Shown piece by piece: positions 22,794-33,513 of a stretch of DNA of 64,000 nucleotides. The notes beneath the pieces were generated by a model that was given only the letters and a program-made list of their open reading frames with translations, had not been told where the DNA came from and searched no databases. The translations under genes and the position numbers were made by a program. Position 1 is the first letter of the stretch. Each line of letters opens with the position of its first letter. This stretch comes from Paraphaeosphaeria minitans (taxonomy: Eukaryota; Ascomycota; Dothideomycetes; Pleosporales; Didymosphaeriaceae): positions 744,001 to 808,000 of the forward strand of contig WJXW01000014.1 in assembly GCA_015832175.1 (NCBI GenBank), read 5' to 3'.

Positions 22794-25700
22794 TTAGGCC
22801 GAGGAAGGATTTTGGATTTTTTTTACGAATGAACTGAGTATGAATACACACGACTTGGCAAGTGTTGCTATAAAGGTGATACGTAGTTATGAATCGAATG
22901 GTTTCTACAGGCTATGGGTGTGTGTGTGTGTGTTTATGCACAGATGAAGACCCTGTGCGGGCAAGCAGGCTATCTCACTATCTCTTATGTATCGAGCTAT
23001 GAGGAAGTCAATGGAAACATATACTGCACTTACATTTGTGTCTGGGTTGTGTACTAGGTGACATAAACCCAAAATACTGACGTGTAGATAGAATGAACAG
23101 TTGAGGTCATCCTATATGTTCTTCTGTATACTCTCACACCGTCCAGATGGGGTATTGGTCAGTGCTGGATCGAAATGATTTGACAGGTTGTTGTTGAGGT
23201 GCCAGAGCAACGGGATGCGCGTGAGGGCAACGTGTATCGACATACCATCGACTTCGAGTATATCCGGGCGCCAATGAATCTTACACTGACTCACTCTTCA
23301 TATCTACTCCATCGTTGTTGAGATTGAGTGCTCAGACCACTTGTATCATGTCGTGGTTGGGTTGCGGCACTTACGGGTAGACAGCTCTCATTGGTTCAAC
23401 GCTTTTAGCACGCACTTCGGGCCGCCGTTGCCACCATCCACCTCCGGAAGGAAGTACATACCGATCTCCTTCAACAACCATTTGTCGCCCTGGTATTCTT
23501 GTCAACATAAGGCAACGTTCTGCTGCATCTTTCATCATCCACCGATTCATCTTTCTCCAGGATCCCAACTGTGCTGGGAGGATAACGTGCATTGGCAGCT
23601 GCATGGCCTGGCGTCAGGGGGCGTTGTTTGCTGCCACCGCAGATGCACCCTCGAATCCGAGAGGCCACCACGCCTTTTAGAAACGACACACCTGTTTGTG
23701 GCGCGAGAAGAGAAGTCGAAGAAAACGCACGGAGCCCTTGGTGCAGCTTCGATCGTTAAAACGCACTGGCCTGTACTCCGGCCTTCTTATTCACCCGCAG
23801 CCGTCTTCGGGAAGCGACAGCGACGGCTGCACCGACGTCCAAAATCCCCACATTCAGTACCGCCGATGCCGCCACATACGAAGTAGGTCATCGCATGAGG
23901 TATACGGGGGCATATCCTTGACTGAGTTCCATTCGAACTCCAGGTGGTCTTGAATGCATCATTCGGGTATGAGAGTCTATTGCATGTCCGGTTCGTATCG
24001 CTCATTCGTTGCACAGCATGCACTGATACATGCACGAGGCGGAATACCTGCCATGTCTAGATGCTTCGGGATAGAGCATTGAGCTGTGGCAAAGCTCCGG
24101 ATTTGCTCTCGCGTCATGTACGGCCTGACCGCTGTACGCAACATCAAAAGCACGGCATGTGCTATCGAAACCAAGGTGGTACGGTCACCCTGCTGCCTGC
24201 AGACCCCTGTCAGCGAGTCAGAAATCTCCGTGCTCGAGATCAGCCCAGTGAGGCCTAAATTGCCCGTAGTAGGGAATACATGCAACTAGTCGCCTTGATG
24301 AACGGGACCTAGTGCTGTCATTCCAGGACTGTGGGTTTTCTGTCACCAGCGTACCTGATGCTCCAGTGCACGAAGGACACACGAACGTTGTGAAGAACGA
24401 TTCGACTTCAAAGCTGTCAAAGTCATAGAATGCATCCGGACGCAGCGTCTACACGTTTGCAAGCTGCAGGGGTCTTCGAAGGGCTAGTCTGCTACCTGCA
24501 CTGGCAAAGCTTCTGGGGCTACATCTAGAAGGAGTTGCCCGATACTGCGCGAATCGCGTGGGGATCTTATCGACTTGGAGAAGCACTCCTGGCTCACGGG
24601 AAGGACCCTTTCACTGTTGATCAGGTTTTGACTACATTCACCCCATCACAGAGCCGGACCAGCTGAACACCCGCTCTGAAGAAAGTCACAAGACGAATGG
24701 CCGGAGCACTTAGATCATCCACTTCTGCTCTTCGTCACGCTTGTAAAGCAATAGTCACGCCGACCCACCGGAAGACTTCCCCCGATGCCCGGGTGTATGC
24801 AGGCTTGCGGACGCGCTTATCATCCCGATTGCGCTCCTTTGAGCTACGGTTGGGCGCCCTCCACCAGCAGGCCCAGCCACAGATCCTATGCAAGACATTC
24901 GATTGCTCTGTGAAAGCCCGGGACGCTACCTTGGTTGTGGAGAAAAGCCCCAGCCAACACATCAGCCCTCTTTCAGGAACAAGGAAGTGATAGCGCGAAT
25001 GTTTCACGTTGGCCCAGACTTGGCCCTCCATCGTTTGCTCCGATTGCAAACGCCATTCACAGCTTCTACAGAACGACTCGGTACTCGGAACATGTAGCTA
25101 TTGTCAGTAGCTCCTGGAACTTTCTTTGACGATGCCTCTTCGCTCTCTTATGCATCGTCTCACGACTGTCGTATCTTGATGTTCAGGCAAGATTCAGCAT
25201 TGCACAGTCTTGAGGCTGATCACTGCTCGGATCGCACGCCTTGCATTTCGGCTTCCGCGAGTTGCGTATGCGTCCGCAAACAAACAGTATAGCGATCAGG
25301 CGGTCGCCTGCAGCCTGCATAAGGGTGCTAAAATCGGCCAGCCATGTTTGCGTACACATAGGATGGCCGCTGTGTCCTATTCCATAACGCTTTTACTCGT
25401 AAGTGTTGGGCTATCATTAGTATACACCGGCCTAGTGGCGGGTGGCTAGCACTGCGAAGCCTGCTCAACCACACGCAGGAGGTTGCAGGTACGGCACATC
25501 AAATTTCATTTGTGCGATGTACCGTCTGCTCTGCGCAGACCTACTTCCGTTTGAAATACAGTGTGACTAGGATTCTGGGCTGGCACGACCTGCAGCTTCC
25601 CGCCTGGATACCACATAAGCCTGCTGACGAAATCTGCGACGCAACCCGCTCAATGTATCTTTATGCATTTCTCCCCTCCACGTAGCGATTCCAGTTCTCA

Positions 25701-25936
25701 CGATCCCACGTTTCTTCTATAATCATTCGAGCAACGAGTTCAACGTTCTTCATCTGGTCGCGCTGCTCCGCGGCTCCCAGGGACAAACCGGCGTGTGCAG
25801 TGTCCACATTGTTGGCGATAACGGCTTTAAGGATCAAGTACCGTGACATTGGTCAGTTGCTGTTTCAACCTTAGGTGCGATACCATGTCTCTCCGACAAT
25901 GCTTGAACTAAGACATGATGCAGTTTTGCAAGCGAC
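22794..25936. other. 3.1-kb gene-free region with possible decayed coding DNA
   Basis: After a short TG microsatellite (22919-22932) the sequence is non-repetitive, with many short open frames that look better than random but do not join into a gene. Examples are a plus-strand frame with an internal stop at 24430-24663, a minus-strand frame 23977-24285 with an amphipathic TTLVSIAHAVLLMLRTAV stretch, minus frames at 23112-23294 and 23371-23604, and a 62-codon minus frame at 25661-25849. I could not build a model with consistent splice sites, nor name a family. Ancient pseudogenes or diverged transposon DNA are both possible. Confidence 0.4.
24430..24666 (+). pseudogene. Possible gene fossil with in-frame TAG
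   Basis: The plus-strand frame from the ATG at 24430 reads through ordinary-looking protein sequence (STRLQAAGVFEGLVCYLHWQ), meets TAG at 24526-24528 and continues in the same frame (KELPDTARIAWGSYRLGEAL) to a TGA at 24664-24666. Composition on both sides of the stop looks alike, as in a once-coding segment. I recognise no family, so chance is not excluded. Confidence 0.25.
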
Positions 25937-27515
25937 ATGGAGTTCGAGCCTGCATACCGATATGAATCGCATGCTAGCATTGGCTACCCACTACAACAAT
26001 ATCAGCTCAATGGACGAGAAACGACGTTTCCAAATCCGAATGTTGCAAGGATGAATCGGCGAGTTTGCCCAGTGCGAGGTCCGATTGGTGGCGCAAGACT
26101 ACACATTCGTGGTGATGACAATGAGACTGGACAGTCAAGGCGCCGTGTTGCCGTAGCAGTAGGTCATGCAATGTTGGCGAGGTCGCTGGATAAGATCCAA
26201 AAAGGACTGACATTAGTAGTGTGCTCGGTGTAGAAAGCGGAAGATCCGCTGCAGTGGCGATCCTGGCGACGGCACCGGTTGTCGAAATTGCATCTCAGCC
26301 GGAGTGCATTCTTCGTACTGCCAGTTCCACCGCGTAAGCTTTTGTCCAAAAGTATCTTCATTTATTGATCGTTCATAGGTTGGTTCGGGTGAAGCAGCAA
26401 GCATGATCGATCTTCACAACTTCAACCAGATCGCAAACACCCATCAAACAATGATGCAAATCTACAATACCCCGTCGAGCCCCATTCGATCGCGACCTTT
26501 GACATATCCTTCCGGACTAGACACCAAGTCTATCATGCCTCAGGCCTGGTACAGCTCTCCATTCAACTCGGAAGAGACCTCCCCAGTGGAGAACTATGGT
26601 CTGGATCAGTCCGCTGTATACCTCCCAACGCAGCATTCAGTAGCATACAACGGCGTTTATGGTTGGAGCACTGAAAATGCCAAGCCTGCTATGAACGATT
26701 CCCTTAGTCATGACTCTACCATGTACCGCGGTCTACCATATGCGCAGCACAACATCCGGAACGTTGCGAGCTCTGACGCACTTTCTCACAGTATGACGTC
26801 GCTCCAACTCACACTTCCCGAGAGGCCTCATACACGTTCCGGTCTTCCGGTTTCGCAGAGGCCCCAGTTGCCAATCCCACAACCGTCACCTGCGCAAACA
26901 ACCCGCAACGTTGTTGATCAACTGCAAGATCGACGTTTACGCTCGGTCCAAGCAATGGGAGGATCTTCTCTTAGTAACGGAGGTTTTGTGAAGCCTCCTC
27001 TTCCCTTCAGCAGTGACACAGACATTCAAGGCGCGACCACAGCGGAGACACTCCCAACTCAGATTACCTCATCTGCACCAGCATCTACCACGGACGCTGT
27101 GTCTTGCTTTGCCAATCCTACCACGAGTACTGAGGCCCTTCCAGGCACTCCGGCTCCCCAATTCGACTTTAGCACTTCGCCGCTCTATGATGCTATGCCA
27201 GCATCTGCACAGCCAGCATACTCCAACTTTCGCGACAGGCAAGTCTACAAACCAATGACTACATCACCAGCCAAGGATACGATGTCGATGGCTCGACAGC
27301 TGTCGCGCAACAATCTCTATAGCGTTGGAAGTGCCTCCAGCTCGAAGAGTGCTTCGGGTGCCAGTGACTCGATGCTGGTCAGCGGTCATCGATACACGCC
27401 GTTGAGCCAGACCCAAAACCAACCTCATCACCAAGAATCTTCCAAATCGGCGACAAAAACTACCGCGTTTCCTGTACATCGCAGCGTTACTGCGACTCTC
27501 AACAGAAACTATTGA
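25937..27515 (+). CDS. Zn(II)2Cys6 transcription factor
   Basis: Three exons, 25937-26158, 26220-26333 and 26379-27515, encode 490 residues. Exon 1 ends in a basic run (GQSRRRVAVA). Exon 2 encodes the binuclear zinc cluster CARCRKRKIRCSGDPGDG followed by TGCRNCISAGVHSSYC and QFHR, with cysteines at 75, 78, 85, 95, 98 and 108 (spacing x2, x6, x9, x2, x9). Exon 3 begins VGSGEAAS, as is usual after this cluster, then a Ser/Pro/Gln-rich 370-residue tail without the fungal middle homology domain. Both introns are phase 0 and 61 and 45 bp long; intron 1 has GACTGAC before TTAGTAG. The family binds DNA, often CGG triplets; targets are unknown. I see no biosynthetic cluster around it. Confidence 0.85.
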
Positions 27516-30438
27516 TCTCTCAGCAAGTCAGCTTGCTATCGTGCTTCGAGCGCCGCAGCGTCCCACACAGCCGGAGACCCAGGCAAAAATCAAGGTAACG
27601 CGTGGCGTTGCCGTCGTTACCTTTTCCCACTACATCCATGTCCTTGTCAGGACGCTTTGAAGATCCGAGTCATTTTCGACCGAAGATCTCGACTTTCGGC
27701 ACGCTGCATCTCGCCGCGTTTATTTCATGGCATCGGTAAAAAGCATTTGGCGGCGTACCCATCCGATCTGGAGCGAACGCACTGCGAAGATTCGCATCTA
27801 TGAAAAGACTCATTACTAGATCTGCATGGCTCGGCGTCCGTTTCTGGGCTTCTTCTCATCGCCCGCCGAAGGGCGCTATTCGTTTTTGGCTTCGATTTTC
27901 CTATCCGCATTGTGCTTCTTGATTCGCGTTGACTGTCGTTCAATCGACCACACACGTTCATTACCTGACAACACTGCGTACGGAGTAGAGCATGCAAGCG
28001 CTCGAAGCGCGTACTGTTTGCTCTGTGTACGGCTTCGCTTACTCGCATAATTATTCTTACGGTCATCATCCATCGGTATCTATCACGTCCCCCTCCATCC
28101 TCTGTACAATTAGGCGCACTGGTTTCCCCCCAACTGTCTGCTTTCGGCGGCAAGTTCTCGCGCTGTTGGAAGACTAATACATTCGCTGCACCCGATCGCT
28201 CCTGTACCACGTCACTCATGTACGGATAGGAAAGGCAGCTCGAGGAAGACGCAGACACGCGTTTAGGGCAACACGATGTCAAAAAAAAAAAAGTGGAAAC
28301 AAGGGTCCATGGTATATAGATCATCTATCGCGTACGTGTCAAAGAGTTCTCTTTTGCCCATGCCCCAGCACGCCACAAAACTTAATTTCAAAAAGCCTAT
28401 ACGCTCTTGCTTGCATGCCTACCTGTGACGTCCAAACAGCCTTTGCCCACGCTCGAGCCCGACCCACAACCAACGTGCCACAGGGAAAAAAAGAAAGAAT
28501 CCCCAGAGGACATGACCAGCGAAGCGTCACACGCACGCACGCAGTCTTCCCAACGCAGCCACCGCCGACCTCCAGACGACACGTCCCAAACGCCCGGCCC
28601 GATGGGAGCATGCACCCCGTTCCGCACGAAGAAGTCTCGCGGGTGCGCCCCCCAACCTTGCGCCTCGTCTCCGTTGCCGCGTCCGGGACCCGCACACACG
28701 GCCGGCAGCCTCTGGGCAGCGACCGGTTGCCTTTTGTGCGTGACGCGTGCAGGGACGATCCGGGGTGTGACGGTGCGGCTGCAGGTGTGGGCATTTTCGG
28801 GGCCTGCACGGGTGGGGTGTGGGGAGGTTGTGTGACGGCGTGATTGGCGGGTGTGCGACGGGGGCGGTGGGTGGTGAGGAGGGGCGTAGGTCTGGGGGGG
28901 AGGGGATGAGATGAGATGAGATGAGATGAGATGAGATGAGATGAGATGAGATGAGATGGGATGAGATGGGATGGGATGGGGTGAAGTGGAGTGGAGTGGG
29001 GCAGGCGACGTTGTGATGCCAGGTGATGGGGTGATGGGGTGATGGGTACAGAAACGTTACGGTGGGGGGTTGGCGAGGGAAAGTGAAGGTATCAGCGCGC
29101 GCGTGTGTGTGTGTGTTGGGGGGTTCTGAAAGCGTCTCTGTGGGAGGGGTGGAGGTGCTGCGGAGAGTTGGAACGAGAAGTGTGCGCGCCACAATCCGGT
29201 GTGTGAGGGGATGTGGGTACTGTTCTGGCTTAGGGCTGGCTGCATGGCACATTGGTGGTCGATGGCTTGTTCAGGTAGGTAATGGCAAGTGCCATATTTG
29301 ATTATATAATGCCGTTGCACGACAGTGTCTGCTCGTGCTTTTTGACTGTTGGGCTACCTATACGGGGGCATCATATGAAATGACATGACAACGTGATCGA
29401 GTCAGCACAGTGATGGCTAAGGCCGACGATTCCGCGAGGACTTGGAAGACTGCCTTTTCGGTTTTTTGCACAGGGGAAGTGGTTGTAGGTCGGAAACCTT
29501 GTCATTCATTCGTGTAGACAAGTCTGCTCTTCTATCTGCATATTGAGGATATGAATACGCAGTTTTGCCTCTTCATCAATTCCAGATTTACCGTTTAGAT
29601 ACGATTGGTACTTCTACAAATCCTCAATCCTCATACGACCACTCCCTCACCATCGCCCTCCTCTCCCCCTCATCCTTCAAGTCCTCCCTCGCAGCAAAGC
29701 CATATTCCACCCCATGAAACCACACCCAATGTCACCAGCCACCTCACATCATTCTCACTTCGCACTTCGCATGCTCCACGTAGCGACGCCGAACTCGCCC
29801 CAGCGGTTCTCGTTAGCTTCAATCGCGGAATCGATGACCTTGGTCGTCGAAACTTTCCCCTTCCGTCGGCACGGGACAAGGAGAACGAGAGAGAGAGGGT
29901 AGGAGTGGACTTTGACTTATGACCTGGAAGTGTTGCATGAAACACCAAAGTTCGAGGTCGCAAACTCTTTTGGATGAGACCAACTTCGTTTGCATGGGTG
30001 CACTCTGCAAGGACTAACGGAGTGCCGACGTGGACTCTGGTCAGCAGACGCACGTCGAGGAAAACGAAGGAGGGCTAGTAATGGTCCACGGTGGTTCATT
30101 GCCTCAAGTTTACTCGATCGTCGTGGATGAGACGAGAAAGTCAATATGATTGCAAACGTGTCAGCGTTTAGCGTCTACGAAGGTCCGCGTAGCACCGCGG
30201 ACCTCCGAAGTGCCCCTAGCACACATCCAGTAGCTATCAACGTCTGGTTTACGCAAATTGTTTGGGAACGAGAATCCAATAAGACGCTTCGACAAAATCG
30301 TGCCAAATGCATACACGTCGAAGTCGTGCCGCATTATGCCCTCTACCGGTTCCCTCCGTGGATGCAACTTTGCAACAGTTCGAGCCCAAGAACGCCAACC
30401 CGTGGTATAGAAGCACACAGACGCCGGAACGGAAAAGG
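27516..30438. other. 2.9-kb region without a confident gene
   Basis: It separates the 3' ends of the convergent Zn2Cys6 and BRN1 genes. It holds an ATGAG pentanucleotide array (28905-28980), short repeated GATGGGGT steps near 29025-29050 and GT-rich DNA near 29100. Several GC-rich frames of 100-240 codons on the minus strand (for example 28397-28699 and 28527-29252) overlap in different frames and cross the repeats, so I do not call them. Confidence 0.5.
28905..28980. repeat. (GATGA)n pentanucleotide array
   Basis: About eleven ATGAG units, then ATGGG variants. In the minus direction it reads as a run of LISSH, which inflates an open frame there. Confidence 0.95.
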
Positions 30439-32783
30439 CTAGACGCCAACGCTAAGATCGGCCGTGAAATCTCTCTTGATGGATAGATCCTCGTAGTTCT
30501 CTTGGTTGACGATTTCGAGACCTTTCTCGTTGGCCAAGTGCAACAAACATATGAAACCGTACGACGTTGAGATCTCAGAGTATTTGTGTGGATGATACAT
30601 GGGCTTGAGATCTTTCAAGACCTGTGTGAACTTGAGTGAGCCGTCTACAGCTTTCGAGGCAACATCGTCCATTGCATCTGCGGAAGGCGGTGCTTCGATC
30701 TGCTGTTCGTGAGTTTATGAAATGTGCATACGATGACGAGTTAAGCGTACCTTTTCCAAGCCCATACCAGTCCATAGGTTGTCCTTCAGTAGTCGGACGT
30801 CTACGTTCTTCGCTTTCCGTGCATAATTCAGCATTATCGGACGGGTTCTTCCTACTCCAGTGACCAGCTGTGTTCCGAACGCACCCTCTTCGGTGGGTGG
30901 AGGCATTGACGACATGGGCACCATATTATCACTAGGTGGCGGCGAGAAATGATCTCGCGCATCAGCAAATGTTTCTCCATCGTCATCCATTCCGCCAATC
31001 ACAGGCAAGGGGCCGTCCTCGAAGAAGTCGGCATCGTAATCGTTTTGCGGTGCAAGCTCTTCGTCTTCCGCTGCTCTTTCGTCTGCCAAAGTCGCCCATT
31101 GTGCGGCATCAGGCTCGTCGTTGGCGGTTGCACTTGGCCTGTCTCCATAGGCCGGTCGGTTGACCCTCCGGGCGCCTACTCGGACGTTTGGCTTCAAGAA
31201 GAGTCTTAGCAATTGTCGGGAGTTGAAGTGTTTGTCATCTGGCGCTAGGTTTCGTGTCTTCGACTTCCACTGCGATTTAGGCAACATGATGCTGGCCGCT
31301 GATGGAGCCGGAGCATATAGCGCATTTGCTAGCTCTTGGCTCATCGGAGAGAAGAAATCGATCTTGAAAGGTTCTTTTTCTTTGCGCTTTGGAGGAGCAA
31401 TGGTTTTGCCAGAATCCTTGACGCGACGAATACGCCAGTGCTCAGGGCCAGCCCAGTTCTTCTTCAAGGCCTCGTCAAAGTAGCTAAGGATATTTTCCTG
31501 CTCTTGCCCCGGTTTTTGGCCATGTGTCAAGGTGTAGGGACCATCCGCATTGAGTTCACCGTCGCCAGCTTCACCACCTTCCTCATCGCCTTCGCCTGCT
31601 TCGATGTTGTGGACACGTGCTTGTGGTTCGAGTGCCATCTGGTTGGCATACAGCTCACCGCCCTCGCCGAAGCCAACTTCTGGAGGAAGGTCGAAGCCAG
31701 CGCCGTCGTCATCACCGAAGTCTGGTGCACTATCGCCATCAAGAAATACACCAGACTGGTTCGCAGCTTCGTCATCATCCTGCAGTTTTGGCTGCTCTTC
31801 TTCTTCAATGGCTTTCAGAAACGGCAAATCAGTTGACGCGTTGGGATCTCCAAGCTCAAAAGCTTTCATGGAAGGGCAGATATCTTGGTCGTCTACTCGG
31901 GAGAGATCGGGGAAGTATTTGGCAGCCAAACCCGAGATGTCGATGACAGCATCCTCAGACGGCTCATCGGCCTCTTCCTCTTCGTCTATCTCTGCTCCGA
32001 GCCCCTCCGGTGCCGGGGTTTCCCTTGATGGCTGCGTACCATCTTTTATATCGTCGCTGCTGTCGAATACAATCCTGCCGTTGCTGTCGATGGACAAGTG
32101 GTTCAAGAGCAAGCCCTTGGCGCCACCTTCGTCGAAGTCTGCAGAGGCTTTTTTGAACAATGGGTCCACAGAGAGGTCGAGATCCATCTTCTTGATCTGG
32201 AGCTGTTCGAACGAGTCCGCCAGACTCGACTCCTTCGCGCGCGGTGCCCTTTTCTTCTTCTTCTTCTGACCGTCTTCGCCCTCGTCGCCATCACCGTCCT
32301 CGTCCTCATCGCCTGAGCCCTCGGCATCGCCACCTCGCCTTTTCTTGTTTCCGCTCTCGGCCAGACCGCTGAGCAACTTGCTGGTGTCCGTGTTTATGCT
32401 GTCAACTCTGCTCGTATAAATCTTGACGCAACCGTCCAGCGTGACACTTGCTTTCTGAAAACTGATTCCGTCGCCCTCCTTCAAAAGAGACATGTCGTGG
32501 AAGTAGTCGATAAGAGCGTAGTTGAAGGCATTGTTCGCATTGATTTTCTGCCACCAGTCAGCCCAATCCGCTCCCATATGGAAGGGCGACTGCTTACATT
32601 GTCTGCCGCTAGCCTGATCCATTCGTCGAAGTTAGCCAGAAGAGGTACAGGACGCTTCATAGGCGTGATGGCGGTTCCGGTAACATCAGGCATGTCAATG
32701 TCCTGGTCTATCGCGGGCGTGTGAGGGCTGTCCTGGGTCCCAAGCGACCGCCGGTTCCGCTTCGGCGTCGCAGAAGCCCGCAT
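30439..32783 (-). CDS. BRN1: Condensin complex subunit 2 (kleisin BRN1/CND2/Barren)
   Basis: Brn1 is the kleisin that bridges the SMC2-SMC4 heads and recruits the HEAT subunits of condensin for mitotic chromosome compaction. Three exons, 32783-32598, 32547-30751 and 30702-30439, encode 748 residues, close to fission yeast Cnd2. N-terminal landmarks are LLANFDEWIRLAADN followed by KINANNAFNYALIDYFHDM. The centre is acidic with a basic KKRRGGDAEG and KKKKKRAPRAK area, a CPSMKAFELGD motif and the conserved FFSPMSQELANAL. The C-terminus has the winged-helix region KNVDVRLLKDNLWTG and ISTSYGFICLLHLANEKGLEI. Intron 1 is 50 bp and intron 2 48 bp, all phase 0; the last acceptor could equally be 3 bp later (CAGCAG), changing one Gln. 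Confidence 0.93.
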
Positions 32784-33513
32784 CGACTCTCTCCGAAGTT
32801 TATCATGGCGGCGTTTCGCTTTTTCTTGTTTGTCATCGTTCAGCGGTACTCTGCGTGCTGCGTTAGCCGTCCGTCTGCACGTCTCCGCCGAAAGCAGGCA
32901 CGTACTTTGTTGTGGACGACTGCTGGGGCGTTTCGGCCGCCTTGTATATGGAGCTGGGGCGCGGCATCGTGGATGGCCGCCGTCGTGATGGTACGGGTGG
33001 TGTTGTTTACTCCATCCTCACTCACAAACACAGCGCGCCAAGACACCAGTCGCGCCCGCCGCGCCTTCCCCGCCGCCGACATGCCGCGCACTTGCCACAG
33101 TGTGGCTTGGAACGATGGTACGATGCAAGCTCCTGAAAGCTTGATTCCCAAGCGTCGTGTGCCGTTGACGTTGGAACGTCAATGCTCCGCGTGCCATTCG
33201 CATGCTGTTCGTGTGTTGAATCTCCTACAGCCATTTCCCTATTCCTATTATTATCCTGCCATCATCCGCAATCCTTCACAAGTCCCAACAGGCACGCGTC
33301 TCGGATACCCGCGTCTTGCGACGACATCATCGCCGCCGAACTAGATAACCGCATCTTGCAACGACACTACCTATCGCCGCCCGAACCGACTGCGTATCGA
33401 GACCTTAACGACACAGAGGCCGTCTCGCGAAGCTACAGCGAACCCAACAACCGCCAGACTCGTAATAAAATGCGGTGACAAGGAGCCTCCTTACTGCTCC
33501 AGAGCATTTTACA
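32784..33513. promoter_or_regulatory. Divergent promoter region BRN1 / Na-Ca exchanger
   Basis: 730 bp between two divergent start codons, so both promoters must be here. No TATA box or known motif stands out. The plus-strand frame stays open from 33475 to the exchanger ATG, but only a GTG precedes it, so the start is placed at 33514. Confidence 0.5.

Noticed and set aside
23112..24285. Series of minus-strand frames that might be exons of one gene
   Set aside because: Splice sites that keep frame need weak acceptors, and no family motif emerged. An early idea of an O-methyltransferase relic failed because no SAM-binding motif is present.
25661..25849. 62-codon minus-strand frame, MSRYLILKAVIANNVDTAHA onward, with good start context
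   Set aside because: Composition looks coding, but it is very short, unrecognised and has no splice-joined partner. It could be a real small gene.
26161..26233. Continuation of the Zn2Cys6 exon-1 frame to the stop at 26231-26233
   Set aside because: It would end the protein before the zinc cluster. An intron with GTAGGT, GACTGAC and TAG sites restores a complete six-cysteine motif.
27725..28324. 199-codon minus-strand frame downstream of the Zn2Cys6 gene
   Set aside because: No domain, Arg/Ser-rich scattered composition; more likely antisense to a 3' untranslated region.
28397..29252. Long minus-strand GC-rich frames, up to 241 codons
   Set aside because: Two overlapping frames compete, one crosses the GATGA array, and stop scarcity is explained by base composition.
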